Positions 37,880-47,829 of a stretch of DNA of 64,000 nt are shown piece by piece. The DNA comes from Cognaticolwellia sediminilitoris (GTDB lineage: Bacteria > Pseudomonadota > Gammaproteobacteria > Enterobacterales > Alteromonadaceae), in the NCBI GenBank assembly GCA_002104535.1, contig NBOG01000005.1, forward strand, positions 1-64,000. Reading direction: 5' to 3'. The notes below the pieces were generated by a model, which was given only the letters and a program-made list of their open reading frames with translations, was not told the origin of the DNA and searched no databases. Positions within the stretch are counted from its first letter, which is position 1. The number at the start of each line of letters is the position of its first letter. The position numbers were made by a program, and so were the translations under genes.

Positions 37880-39574
37880 TTATTGAGCAAATGTTAAACC
37901 GAAAAAATCACCTTTATGCCATTGAGGGCGTTCTGCTTGATTGGCAATCTCTAAACCAATCATCATATTAACCAATGCAAAGTTTGCCGCCGCATCGTAA
38001 TTTATTGGTAAAGTAATTTCATCACTATGTTGGTGATAATGATTTTTTAGAAAGTCACCAAATACCGCACCGCCATCAATGTTCTCATCGGTTGATTTAA
38101 AACCCGTCATCAAAAATACTGATGGAATGCCTGCTTTGACAAAACTATAATGATCACTGCGCGTAAATAGTGCCTGTTCGGGCATAGGATCTTCGCTAAG
38201 CTCTATATCGATTTTATTCGCAGCCTTCGCCACTATTTCACCCATCGTTGAATGTGTCGAGCCAAAGGCGATAACATCAGCAAATGGATATAAAATTAAT
38301 GGCATATCTAAATTAACATTCGCCACTAATTGATTAACCGGAATAGTTGGGTTATTGGCAAAGTAACTTGAGCCTAACAAGCCTTTTTCTTCACCAGTAA
38401 CAACAACAAATAAAACTGAACGCTTAGGTTTTATCGGCATCTCAGCTAATAATCTTGCAGTTTCAAGTAAAATCGCGACACCTGAAGCATTGTCGAGCGC
38501 ACCATTGTTAATGGTATCTTCCTCATCACTATGTGAACTTAAGCCAATGTGGTCAAGATGAGCACTAAACACTACATATTCATCTTTTAATTGTGCATCG
38601 CTACCTTCAATAGCGGCGATTAAGTTAGGGCTGGTGATTTGTTCATGGCGTGAACGATTCGTCAAAGTCACCTTGTGTGGAAGGGCAAAACCTTTTATAG
38701 CGATGTTATTATCATCAGCTGCATAGACATCTTCTAAGCTACGAGCTGCTCCTTCAAATAACGCACTTGCCGCATCTTGTTGAATATAAGCACCAGCGAC
38801 AATCTCTGGTTGTTTTCCAAATGGGATATCATCTTTTGTTAACCAACTTAAACGAGGTGTGTTGGCATATTGAGCTGACTTTTCAAAACTACGCACTTTT
38901 TCACGTTTAGGGGTATGTATGGTAATAAAACCAATAGCACCATGCTCTGCAGCATGACGACTTTTTTCGGCACTAGAGCCAATATGCGCTCCTTCCTCTG
39001 AAGGAAGATCGTCTGGTCTACCGGTTAAAGCTACAACAATTTTACCTTTAACATCAATATTTTCATAATCGTTATAGCCAAACTCTTCAGATATAACACC
39101 ATAACCAACAAACACAGTGCCAGCAGTTATCGCTGTTTCAGTTTGAAGGCTAGAGCCTGAGGTTAAAAACTCAGTAACATATTCAAGTTTAACATCACCA
39201 GATAAACCATGAACAATTGCGCTAGCAGAGCCATCAATTAGATAACTTTTACGAAAACGAACCTCTTGCTCAAAACCTCGTTGATCATTGATTAATCTTG
39301 TGCCGTGTGGCGTTAAACCCAATTGCTTAAAGTAAGACTTCACATAGTTAGCTGCTATTTGATATCCATTACTGCCGGTATCTCGACCTTGTAGAGTATC
39401 ATCAGCTAAAAATTCTATATGTGCTTTAATGTTAGCAGCATTTACTTGGCTCGGGACTTGCTCAACCAAAGCTTGATCTATTACTGCAGGTTGTTTATTG
39501 CATGCTAATAGCGCAATACTAGAAAATGCTACAAGCGTAATGTTTTTGATTATCTTCGATGGGAATATGTTCAT
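37880..39574 (-). CDS. M28 family zinc aminopeptidase, lipoprotein
   Basis: A 564-residue metallopeptidase of the M28 family. The lipobox ALLAC ends at Cys25, so the protein is anchored to a membrane, probably the outer one facing the periplasm. A PA-domain insertion lies at about residues 130-270. The catalytic domain has the zinc ligands and catalytic glutamate in order: His339 and Asp341 in SAHLDHIG, Asp361 in ALDNASG, Glu395/Glu396 in TGEEKGLLG, Asp423 in NLDMP and a final His in RSDHYSF. It probably trims peptides in the periplasm for nutrition. Confidence 0.93.
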   Translation of the reverse strand: MNIFPSKIIKNITLVAFSSIALLACNKQPAVIDQALVEQVPSQVNAANIKAHIEFLADDTLQGRDTGSNGYQIAANYVKSYFKQLGLTPHGTRLINDQRGFEQEVRFRKSYLIDGSASAIVHGLSGDVKLEYVTEFLTSGSSLQTETAITAGTVFVGYGVISEEFGYNDYENIDVKGKIVVALTGRPDDLPSEEGAHIGSSAEKSRHAAEHGAIGFITIHTPKREKVRSFEKSAQYANTPRLSWLTKDDIPFGKQPEIVAGAYIQQDAASALFEGAARSLEDVYAADDNNIAIKGFALPHKVTLTNRSRHEQITSPNLIAAIEGSDAQLKDEYVVFSAHLDHIGLSSHSDEEDTINNGALDNASGVAILLETARLLAEMPIKPKRSVLFVVVTGEEKGLLGSSYFANNPTIPVNQLVANVNLDMPLILYPFADVIAFGSTHSTMGEIVAKAANKIDIELSEDPMPEQALFTRSDHYSFVKAGIPSVFLMTGFKSTDENIDGGAVFGDFLKNHYHQHSDEITLPINYDAAANFALVNMMIGLEIANQAERPQWHKGDFFGLTFAQ

Positions 39575-39818
39575 GGTTTCTCATTAACTTAACAAATTTT
39601 ATTTATAAATCATGGTATGAATATTTTATAAATATATAAGACTTTATTATTTTCTATCGTAACGAAAGAGTCAGTGGCTCATTTGGCGAGACTACACAAG
39701 TTACTCAATGTACTTTAGACACTATATCGGCTGTGTTATGAAAAAACTAGCATGCGGTAATAAAAGCAGAAAGGGATTTGTTTCCTAGTGTTACTAAAAC
39801 TTTGCAACGTAAAAATGG

Positions 39819-40298
39819 TTAATCATGGACAGGGATTCCAGAGTGTCTTTTAACATGCTCGGTAACAATATAGGTATGAGTTTGAGAAATACCCGGGAGT
39901 TCAACAATCGTGCCTAATAACGCGCGGTAAGCCGCCATATTTTCAAAACGTAACTTCAGTAAATAGTCAAAGCCACCTGCCACCATATGACATTCAGCAA
40001 CCTCTTTAATTTCAACAACTTGCTCACGAAATTGATTAAATATATCGGCGGTTGTCCGATCAAGTGTTACTTGAATAAAAGCGGTCATGCCGTATTTTAA
40101 TTTATTGGCATTTAAAAAGGCACCGTAACGCTCGATATAGCCTTCACGCTCAAGTCGTTTTACTCGGTCTAAACAAGGACTAGGACTTAAATTGACATTT
40201 TGCGCCAACGTATTGTTTGATATTCGACCATTTTTTTGCAGAATATCTAAAATAGTTAAATCTATTCGATCTAATATTCTAGGTTTATTAATTGTCAT
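39819..40298 (-). CDS. Lrp/AsnC family transcriptional regulator
   Basis: A 159-residue regulator with an N-terminal helix-turn-helix (NTLAQNVNLSPSPCLDRVKRLEREGYI) and a C-terminal RAM domain for ligand binding and assembly. The start LDRIDLTILDILQKNGRIS and the segment VAGGFDYLLKLRFENMAAYR are close to the global regulator Lrp, so it may respond to leucine or other amino acids. Length is near the 164 residues of E. coli Lrp. It is monocistronic. Targets are not visible here. Confidence 0.92.
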   Translation of the reverse strand: MTINKPRILDRIDLTILDILQKNGRISNNTLAQNVNLSPSPCLDRVKRLEREGYIERYGAFLNANKLKYGMTAFIQVTLDRTTADIFNQFREQVVEIKEVAECHMVAGGFDYLLKLRFENMAAYRALLGTIVELPGISQTHTYIVTEHVKRHSGIPVHD

Positions 40299-40427
40299 CT
40301 ATCAATCGTTCTTAAGGTTAGTGGCTAAAGCAAGTCTACTAAGTTTTTTCTTACTCAGCGAGCATTAAAATTTAAATAGTCGCAGAGTATTAAAAAAAAA
40401 TCATGGCTGAGTTGCCAATTTACTTTA

Positions 40428-43004
40428 TTAAAGCTTACTCATTAAAAAGCTTTCAATGTCTGGTCCTGGCAGTGGTTTATAATAATAATAACCTTGACCA
40501 TAAACACAGCCCATGGTTTTCAGTAATTGAGCATCTTCCTTGTTTTCAATACCCTCACCGACAGTCGCCATATTTAGGTTTGCCGCCAAATCGATAATAG
40601 TTTTAATGATCGCTTGATGGTTGCCACGCTCATGAACGTTATTAATAAAGGAGCGATCAATTTTTAGTACATCCATCGGGAAACGATGCAAATAACTTAA
40701 ACTTGAATACCCCGTGCCAAAATCATCCAGTAATATTTTTACGCCCATTTTTTTCAAGGCGCGCATATTATCGAGCACAATATCATTCTTCTCTAATAGC
40801 GCTCGCTCAGTTAACTCTACCCTGACTTGATGAGGTTGAACGCCTGTTTTTTCAATTATCGCTTGAATATCTTCTGGTAAACTCAAGCTAAAAAAGTGAT
40901 TACAATACAAATTACAACTAACATAAAGGTGCTCAACACCAAGGTCATCTTGCCATAACTTTAACTGTCGGCATGACTTCTCTAGGATTTGCAAATCGAT
41001 TGCCATGACTAAATTACTTTCTTCAGCCATTGGAATGAAATCATTTGGCATGACAAAGCCGCGCTTACTACTTGGCCATCGAGCTAAAGCTTCAAAACCA
41101 ATGATTTTTTCGTCTTTCATTTCAACTATTGGTTGAAAGTAAGGGATAAACTCTTGTGCATCAATCGCATCTCGAATGTCATTTTCGAGTGATAAAGCGT
41201 TTTGCACTTTTTTATGCATGCTTGAATCGAAAACTTCGTATCGGCCTTTGCCTTTATCTTTCGCGTGATACATCGCTGTGTCCGCATCTCTAAGCATGTT
41301 ATCTGCACTTTCATAGCGCTCGTGATTAAACAATATACCGATACTCGTACCAATAAACACTGACTGGTTTTCGATGGTAAAGGGCGAAGACATCAAGTCT
41401 GTAATACGTTTTGCAATTTCGAAAGTGCCTTCACTACCTTCAATATCTTCAACTAAAATGACAAATTCATCACCGCCTAAACGAGAAACGGTGTCTTTAT
41501 CTCGCACAACATCAAGTAACGCAGCCGCTATTTCTTTTAATAAACTATCACCAGCTTGATGACCCAAGCTGTCATTGACTACTTTAAAGCGATCTAAATC
41601 AAGAAACAGAATAGCGAATTCAAAACTAGGGCGGCGCTTATTACAAGCGATAGCGTGATTGAGTAAGTCAACAAATACCGCGCGGTTAGGTAATCCGGTT
41701 AAAATATCATGCGATGCCGCATGCTTGAGCTTTTCTTGAGCTTCTTTACGTTGCTTTATTTCATCTTCTAAAGCCGCCGTTCGAAGTTTAACTTGGTGCT
41801 CTAATAGCTCATGTGATTTACGTTCATAATCAGCAATTTCACGACGATTCATCGCAGAAGCTACATGGCGAGAAACGAAACGCAGCAGTTCAGCGTCTTG
41901 CTCGGTAAAATAGATTGATTTATGGTAACTTTGAAGCACCATAGCGCCAAAAGTTTTACCTGAATGAATAAGCGGAACACCTAGCCAAGAAACAACATTA
42001 GTCGCTGGCTTAATGGTTTTACCTTCTTCATGTAACTTTTGCATCGCCTGCTGATCAAGCAATATTGTTTCACTGCTTTTTAAGACAAGTTCAGTAAAAC
42101 GATTAGACAGTTTACGCGTTTTATATTGTTCACTATGGTTGAATTGCTGATCGAGATAATAAGCAAAGAATAGCTCATCATTTTTTTGGTCATACTTTGC
42201 AATATAAAAGTTTTCAGCACTGATCAATTGACCAATGATGTTATGGACTAAGCTATAAAAAGTGTCTATGTCTAAATCTGGATCATTCGTGAGTTCTGAA
42301 ATACGATAAAGTGATTCTTGTAATAGCTCAGACTTTTCACGATCACGAATTTGCTCCATTAACTCACGCGTGCGAGAGTCTACAGCAGCTTGAAGCCGCC
42401 CTCTATCTTGCAAACGTGTCATAGCAGTGACAATATGCTGAGCCGTAAACTCAAGTAAATCAAGTTCAGATTCTTGATAACGCATATCTGCGGAGTAACT
42501 TTGTACGGCCATCACCCCAACGACAAAGCCATCAAGTATTAAAGGTACGCCCAGCCAATCGACACTGTCATTACCAACACCGGCAGCTTTAAGTTTTTTC
42601 TCTTTCCTCAATTGCAATAAAACATCTGGCGTGGCTAATAAAGCTTTACCGCTCTCAACAACATAGCTTGTCAATGACCCTTTATATTCTTCAAAAGGAT
42701 AAACACGCTCTTCTAATTCATCAGTTTCATCGACATAATAAACAAAATCTAAAGTGGCTAATGTTTCATCGTATAAAGCAATATAAAAATTATTCGCACT
42801 CATGATCTCAGCGATAGAATGGTGAACTTGTTGGAAAAAGGAACTAAGATTGGCGCTTTCTATTGATAATTGGCTGAGTTTGAATAACGCTGTGTAGCGC
42901 TCTTGAAGATTTTTATATTTGTTCAGTAAAGCAAGCGATTCCTTTGCTAAATCTGCACTTGAATTAGTTAATGGTTTTAATGAATCTGTCAACTTTTCCA
43001 CCAT
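40428..43004 (-). CDS. GAF-GAF-GGDEF-EAL cyclic-di-GMP protein
   Basis: An 858-residue cytoplasmic signalling protein without membrane segments. Two GAF-like domains (about residues 45-200 and 235-390) share the blocks NFYIAxYD and WLGVPLI, so they are a duplication. A coiled coil at about 390-425 leads to the GGDEF domain with GGDEF at 510-514 and the inhibitory site RDKD at 501-504. The EAL domain has EAL at 638-640, ELTE at 730-733 and DDFGTGYSS at 760-768. Both the cyclase and phosphodiesterase motifs look intact, so activity in either direction is possible. GAF ligands are unknown. Confidence 0.92.
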   Translation of the reverse strand: MVEKLTDSLKPLTNSSADLAKESLALLNKYKNLQERYTALFKLSQLSIESANLSSFFQQVHHSIAEIMSANNFYIALYDETLATLDFVYYVDETDELEERVYPFEEYKGSLTSYVVESGKALLATPDVLLQLRKEKKLKAAGVGNDSVDWLGVPLILDGFVVGVMAVQSYSADMRYQESELDLLEFTAQHIVTAMTRLQDRGRLQAAVDSRTRELMEQIRDREKSELLQESLYRISELTNDPDLDIDTFYSLVHNIIGQLISAENFYIAKYDQKNDELFFAYYLDQQFNHSEQYKTRKLSNRFTELVLKSSETILLDQQAMQKLHEEGKTIKPATNVVSWLGVPLIHSGKTFGAMVLQSYHKSIYFTEQDAELLRFVSRHVASAMNRREIADYERKSHELLEHQVKLRTAALEDEIKQRKEAQEKLKHAASHDILTGLPNRAVFVDLLNHAIACNKRRPSFEFAILFLDLDRFKVVNDSLGHQAGDSLLKEIAAALLDVVRDKDTVSRLGGDEFVILVEDIEGSEGTFEIAKRITDLMSSPFTIENQSVFIGTSIGILFNHERYESADNMLRDADTAMYHAKDKGKGRYEVFDSSMHKKVQNALSLENDIRDAIDAQEFIPYFQPIVEMKDEKIIGFEALARWPSSKRGFVMPNDFIPMAEESNLVMAIDLQILEKSCRQLKLWQDDLGVEHLYVSCNLYCNHFFSLSLPEDIQAIIEKTGVQPHQVRVELTERALLEKNDIVLDNMRALKKMGVKILLDDFGTGYSSLSYLHRFPMDVLKIDRSFINNVHERGNHQAIIKTIIDLAANLNMATVGEGIENKEDAQLLKTMGCVYGQGYYYYKPLPGPDIESFLMSKL

Positions 43005-43110
43005 ACTGAACAGTTAATTTTAATGTAGGGTGCAATCCGATAGACCCTATATCATAAATAGAATTTACAGTAACAAACCGCAATAGTTATTTCTACCTGA
43101 GAAATTCGTT

Positions 43111-43398
43111 TTATTTATTAAGTTTTTGAGCGTCTGCAACTTCTGTTTTATTTCCGCAAACAGCCGATTGTTTGTCATCACGGTAATAACGGATATCAAC
43201 ACAATCTTGTTGATATCTCCGCTCTAACTCTGTTCTCATCAAAGGCTGATTTTTAGCATTAATAATCTGTTTATGCAGCGACTGACATTGCTGCACTTGT
43301 TCGGCAGCTAAGGTTACATCTTCACAGGCGTCATTATTAGCACTACAACCTGATATAAAGAGTACAGCTACATTCATGATAGCCAACATTTTTATCAT
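43111..43398 (-). CDS. Small cysteine-containing lipoprotein
   Basis: A 95-residue protein with a short hydrophobic start and lipobox FISGC (Cys18), then a mature part with cysteines in DACED, QQCQS, QDCVD and AVCGN. Four cysteines in a short lipoprotein suggest two disulfides in the periplasm. It is not a family I can name. It is divergent from the oxygenase gene across 304 bases. Expression of so small a gene is plausible because of the clean lipobox and good codon phase. Confidence 0.68.
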   Translation of the reverse strand: MIKMLAIMNVAVLFISGCSANNDACEDVTLAAEQVQQCQSLHKQIINAKNQPLMRTELERRYQQDCVDIRYYRDDKQSAVCGNKTEVADAQKLNK

Positions 43399-43596
43399 CT
43401 TATCTCTCTTTTATGTTACAAAAATTTATTAAATAACTAATAATGAGCATTTGAGCTTGTTGGGCTTCGTCGTTTCAATCACAATTTCGCTATTAAAATC
43501 GACAATAACTTTATTAAGTATAAGTTGAAATTACGACAAGTTCGATATTTATTAAATAAATCCATAAATTGGAAGTTTTTGTGGTGTATATAACCA

Positions 43597-43611
43597 TTGG
43601 CGAATCGCCAA
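43597..43611. promoter_or_regulatory. Perfect 7-1-7 palindrome before the oxygenase gene
   Basis: TTGGCGA-A-TCGCCAA, perfectly symmetric, about 90 bases before the oxygenase start. It resembles a dimeric repressor or activator site. The regulator is not encoded next to it. Confidence 0.45.
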
Positions 43612-43640
43612 AATTTTGAATTCATCCACTTATGAATAGA

Positions 43641-43659
43641 TTAAGTATATAATACTTAA
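43641..43659 (+). promoter_or_regulatory. Palindrome overlapping a -10 box
   Basis: TTAAGTAT-ATA-ATACTTAA, two perfect 8-base arms, containing TATAAT at 43648-43653 in the direction of the oxygenase. The -10 box would start a transcript with a leader of about 45 bases. No good -35 is seen, so an activator may be needed or the palindrome may be an operator. Confidence 0.4.
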
Positions 43660-43702
43660 AAATAAAGATTTAGCATTAAGATTATTGTATTAGGGGAATA
43701 TT

Positions 43703-44542
43703 ATGCAAGTACAAGTTGTTGATTACTGCGCGAGTGACGCAGCCCAAAAATTTGTAGAAAGTTTACGCAACACCGGCTTTGGTGTATTAACTAACCATCC
43801 AATTCAACAAGCGTTAGTAGAAAAAATATACCAAGATTGGTATCAATTTTTTATGCATGACGAAAAAAAATCGTTTGCTTTTGATGTTGAAAAACAAGAC
43901 GGATATTTTGCTCCAGAAATTTCTGAAACGGCTAAAGGCCATACCATAAAAGATATTAAAGAATACTATCACGTTTACCCGTGGGGCCGTATTCCAGAGC
44001 AGTTAAAAGAAGATGTTCTTGCCTATTATAAAATGGCTTCTGACTTAGCCAGTGAATTACTTGATTGGATTGAAAAAAATAGCCCTGCAGATGTTGCAGA
44101 GCTATATTCAGAGCCGTTATCGAATATGATAATGGATACACCAAATACTTTATTACGTATTCTTCACTACCCTCCTTTTAACGGTACTGAAGAACCTGGT
44201 GCCATACGTGCTGCCGCACATGAAGATATTAACCTGATTACCATTTTACCCGCAGCAAATGAACCAGGCTTACAAGTACAAGCTAAAGATGGTCAATGGC
44301 TTGACGTACCGAGTGACTTTGGTCACTTGATTGTCAACATCGGTGATATGCTACAAGAAGCATCGCAAGGTTACTTCCCTTCAACTAGCCATAGGGTTAT
44401 TAACCCAACGGGTGAAAACTCAGGTAAATCACGAATTTCTTTACCACTGTTTTTACATCCTCGTGGCGAAGTTGTATTGTCAGATAAGCACACCTCAGAA
44501 AGTTACTTGTTAGAGCGATTAAAAGAGCTTGGTGTAAAATAA
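43703..44542 (+). CDS. 2-oxoglutarate/Fe(II) oxygenase, isopenicillin-N-synthase-like
   Basis: A 279-residue non-heme iron oxygenase. The iron triad is His173 and Asp175 in AAHEDINLITIL and His230 in STSHRVINP. Arg244 and Ser246 in KSRISLPLFLHP bind the 2-oxoglutarate carboxylate. The N-terminal DIOX_N part (FVESLRNTGFGVLTNHPI) is shortened. The family includes many oxidative enzymes. The presence of the Arg-x-Ser motif argues for 2-oxoglutarate as co-substrate rather than the isopenicillin reaction. It stands alone, with no peptide synthetase nearby. Substrate unknown. Confidence 0.88.
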   Translation: MQVQVVDYCASDAAQKFVESLRNTGFGVLTNHPIQQALVEKIYQDWYQFFMHDEKKSFAFDVEKQDGYFAPEISETAKGHTIKDIKEYYHVYPWGRIPEQLKEDVLAYYKMASDLASELLDWIEKNSPADVAELYSEPLSNMIMDTPNTLLRILHYPPFNGTEEPGAIRAAAHEDINLITILPAANEPGLQVQAKDGQWLDVPSDFGHLIVNIGDMLQEASQGYFPSTSHRVINPTGENSGKSRISLPLFLHPRGEVVLSDKHTSESYLLERLKELGVK

Positions 44543-44580
44543 CGAGACTACAAAAATATTTAATTTCAAAAGAGCCAAAT

Positions 44581-44609
44581 AAAAAGCCATCACTTTGTGA
44601 TGGCTTTTT
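44581..44609. terminator. Bidirectional terminator between oxygenase and RND genes
   Basis: AAAAAGCCATCAC and its exact 13-bp complement enclose TTT. A and T tracts flank the stem on both sides, so it can end both the rightward oxygenase transcript and the leftward RND transcript. Confidence 0.88.
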
Positions 44610-44629
44610 TGATGTGCGTGAATGAATAA

Positions 44630-47600
44630 TTAAATAGTTTTAGTTTTCAGGCTATCTAATGAATCTTCTGCTGGTGATTTCTTCTTGCGCTTAAACAGCC
44701 CCTTAATATCCTCAACAACAAGGTAAAGACAAGGTATTAGCACTAAAGTAACAATCGTGGCAAATAACACACCAAATGAGAGTGACACAGCCATTGGAAT
44801 AACTATCTTTGCTTGTGCACTAACTTCAAAGAAGATAATAGGCACTAGTCCAATAAAGGTTGTAATAGACGTTAATAAAATGGCTCTAAAACGTTTATTC
44901 CCCGCATGCATAACTGCATCTTTTAAGCGAACTCCACGTTTTCTAGCATTGTTGACATAATCAACCATGACTAATGAGTCATTCACCACCACTCCCGATG
45001 CCGCTAATATCCCCATAACAGATAGCGCACTTAAATCCATACCTAATATAAAGTGCCCTAATACAGCACCGATGATACCAAAAGGTATTACTATCATGAT
45101 CATAGTGGCTTGTGCGTATGACTTTAATGGAATTGCCAGTAATGAAAATATTATCAATGATGAAATAACAAAGTCGCGTAATTGATCATTAGCACCTTGC
45201 ATTTCTTCTTGAATGCTGCCGGTTACTTCACTTTTAACTTGCGGATATTTTCTTAATAATTCTGGGATAAAATTATCTCGAATATCATTCGCGACTTTGA
45301 ATGGCTCGACTTGTTCTGCATCAACACTGGCCCATACATTGATTGTACGATTACCATTTTCTCGTCGAATACGTGTTACACCTTCTTGCAAAGTAATATC
45401 AGCCAACTCAGATAATGGCAGCTCCGCGCCATTAGGTGCTTGGATCATGACATCGTCGACATGGCCAACTGAACTGCGCTGTTCTAAAGGATAACGAACC
45501 ATGACTTTCACTTCTTCACTGTCACGTAAAATACGCTGCGCTTCTAGGCCATAAAAGCTATAACTTACTTGCGAAGCAATATCCGCTAAAGTTAAATTCA
45601 AACTATAAGCCAAAGGTTTTAATGTAAACTGCACTTCTTTAGCACTAGTTTGGCGACTATCATTAACGTCACCAATACCTTTTATGGTATTAAGTTCTGC
45701 TTTTAATTCTTTTGCCGCTGCCAACAACTCTTTATCGTTTTTACTCTCTAATCGAAAAGCAATGTCACCATCATCTCGACCACCACCAAACAAATTATCT
45801 CCGATGGTAAATGATTTAACACCTGGATATTTTGGAATGGCTTCACGCCATAAGTCTGCAAGCTCAAAGGTATTCATCGGGCGTAATTCTGGCAATACTA
45901 ATTTCACCATTATTTGACCACTTGTTCTGCTACGCAAATCTACCTGCATGTCAGAAATCATCGAATTACCATATTCGGCTTCAATTTCTTTATCAATACG
46001 GTTGATAACACCTTGAATATTTAACAAGGTTTCTAGGGTAGATTTTTCTGAGGCGTCAACATTCATTTCAACTGAAACACGAGGAAAGTCATGTGGAATT
46101 TTAGGCTGTCCAACAAAACGAACAAAACCACCACTAAACAAACCTGCACTGATCAACATTAAACTAATGAAGAACATTAACACCGCATAACGATATTCAA
46201 TAAACACCGCTAAAGCTGGGCTGTAAACATTCTCAATAAAGCCTTTCAACTTAGTATCAACCCATAAACGTAATCTATCGATTGGATTTTTAGGGTTAAA
46301 CGCCTTCATTTTCATTTTCACCAAATGCGCAGGCAAAATCAGTTTAGATTCAATCAAAGAAAATATGAGGCAAAGAATAACCACTGAGCCAATAGCTTTA
46401 CCAAACGCTGAAGAAGGACCTTCACCAAAAAGAAACGGTAAAAATACTGCAATCGTAGTTAAGACACCAAAGGTTGCAGGCATAGCAACTCGCTTAACAC
46501 CACGAATGACGTTATCGGTACTATGACCATGCTCTTCAATTTCATCGTGGGCACTCTCGCCCATAACAATGGCATCATCAACGACTATACCTAGCACTAA
46601 GATAAAGGCGAACAAACTAATAACATTAATAGTTACGTTAACAAACTCAAGCGGCATAACCAGTAAGGTACCTAAAAAACACACCGGTAAACCCATCATG
46701 ACCCAAAAGGCTAATCGCACGCGTAAAAATAGCGCCAACATGAGAAATACTAATACTGCACCACTTTTCATATTGTCGACCATCATATTTAAACGGCCTT
46801 CAAGGTAGTATGTCATATCGACCCAGGTTTCTAACTTAACCCCTGCAGGCAATACCGCGGATTTTTCTGCTACGTATTTTTTTACCACGGCGGCAATGTC
46901 AGTAATACTTTGATTATCAGCTGCACCAATAAATAAAGTTACCGAATTTTTTCCGTTAAATTTAGAGTATTGTAAGCCTTCTTCAAAGCCATCGATAATA
47001 GTGGCAATTTCGCCTAAAACAATACGACTTCCATCGGCTAAAGTAAGCACCGGAATTTGTTCGAATTCATGACCTCGGTACGCTTGATTTTCAACGCGTA
47101 AATTAATATAGCCATTTTCTGCACGAATTTGACCGGCGGACATATTACGTGAGTAACCTCGAACAGCTTTTGCGACATCATTAAAGCTTAAGCCATATTC
47201 CCTAAGTTTATCTTTGCTGACTTCAATTGATATTTCATAGTTTAAGCCACTAAATATATCTGAAATATTGATAAATGGGAGTTGTTGAATTTCGTTATGA
47301 ATTTTTCGACCTAACTCTTTTAATTCACCATTAGTTAAATCACCATACAAACTGATATACATGACTTCTTGGCGAAACTTTTCTCGTTCAACTTTTATAC
47401 GCTCCATGCCATCAGGAAAGCTCGAGATAGAATCGATTGCTGATTTCACTTCCTCCAAAACTACCTGGGGATCATAATCAAGTTCAACTTCAAACCAACC
47501 ATTAGAAAAATTTCGGTTTGAATAAGTAATAACGCGTTTAAGGCCTTGTACTGTTTCTAATGCTTCTTCAATTTTTATCGTTATACCTTCTTCCACTTCT

Positions 47601-47827
47601 TGTGGAGCTGCGCCAGGATATGGGGCAGCATAACTAATCCAATTAACTTTAACTTGTGGAAACATTTGCTTATTAATGGTTTGTATCGTAAGCAAACCAC
47701 CAATGAGAATAAAAATCATTAATAAATTTGCCGCAACACTATTCCGAGCAAACCAAGCAATTATACCAGTGTTGGTATCTATAGTATGATCTATTTCAGG
47801 CGTTTTCTTAGGCGTAGCTGTGCTCAT
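44630..47827 (-). CDS. RND efflux transporter permease (AcrB-like)
   Basis: A 1065-residue proton-driven inner-membrane pump subunit. The cytoplasmic N-terminus leads to the first membrane helix near residues 31-50. Two large periplasmic loops each follow a first helix. The proton-relay aspartates are Asp417 and Asp418 in GIVVDDAIVMGES. The second half repeats the pattern with GVVVNDSLVMVDYVN. The length and the AP-PGAAPQEVEE start are typical of the HAE-1-like clade common in marine gammaproteobacteria. No outer-membrane channel gene is nearby, so a TolC-like protein must be supplied from elsewhere. Drug or lipid substrate is unknown. Confidence 0.93.
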   Translation of the reverse strand: MSTATPKKTPEIDHTIDTNTGIIAWFARNSVAANLLMIFILIGGLLTIQTINKQMFPQVKVNWISYAAPYPGAAPQEVEEGITIKIEEALETVQGLKRVITYSNRNFSNGWFEVELDYDPQVVLEEVKSAIDSISSFPDGMERIKVEREKFRQEVMYISLYGDLTNGELKELGRKIHNEIQQLPFINISDIFSGLNYEISIEVSKDKLREYGLSFNDVAKAVRGYSRNMSAGQIRAENGYINLRVENQAYRGHEFEQIPVLTLADGSRIVLGEIATIIDGFEEGLQYSKFNGKNSVTLFIGAADNQSITDIAAVVKKYVAEKSAVLPAGVKLETWVDMTYYLEGRLNMMVDNMKSGAVLVFLMLALFLRVRLAFWVMMGLPVCFLGTLLVMPLEFVNVTINVISLFAFILVLGIVVDDAIVMGESAHDEIEEHGHSTDNVIRGVKRVAMPATFGVLTTIAVFLPFLFGEGPSSAFGKAIGSVVILCLIFSLIESKLILPAHLVKMKMKAFNPKNPIDRLRLWVDTKLKGFIENVYSPALAVFIEYRYAVLMFFISLMLISAGLFSGGFVRFVGQPKIPHDFPRVSVEMNVDASEKSTLETLLNIQGVINRIDKEIEAEYGNSMISDMQVDLRSRTSGQIMVKLVLPELRPMNTFELADLWREAIPKYPGVKSFTIGDNLFGGGRDDGDIAFRLESKNDKELLAAAKELKAELNTIKGIGDVNDSRQTSAKEVQFTLKPLAYSLNLTLADIASQVSYSFYGLEAQRILRDSEEVKVMVRYPLEQRSSVGHVDDVMIQAPNGAELPLSELADITLQEGVTRIRRENGNRTINVWASVDAEQVEPFKVANDIRDNFIPELLRKYPQVKSEVTGSIQEEMQGANDQLRDFVISSLIIFSLLAIPLKSYAQATMIMIVIPFGIIGAVLGHFILGMDLSALSVMGILAASGVVVNDSLVMVDYVNNARKRGVRLKDAVMHAGNKRFRAILLTSITTFIGLVPIIFFEVSAQAKIVIPMAVSLSFGVLFATIVTLVLIPCLYLVVEDIKGLFKRKKKSPAEDSLDSLKTKTI

Positions 47828-47829
47828 GA

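Larger units (their letters stand above)
43399..43702. other. Divergent region between the small lipoprotein and the oxygenase gene
   Basis: This 304-base AT-rich gap holds the promoters of both flanking genes. It includes two perfect palindromes (43597-43611 and 43641-43659), the second overlapping a TATAAT hexamer directed toward the oxygenase. No gene is seen. A GGGGAA ribosome site precedes the oxygenase ATG. Confidence 0.55.

Noticed and set aside
43703-44542. Oxygenase as part of a beta-lactam biosynthesis cluster
   Set aside because: The neighbours include no peptide synthetase, epimerase or acyltransferase, and the Arg-x-Ser motif indicates 2-oxoglutarate use. The name reflects only family likeness.
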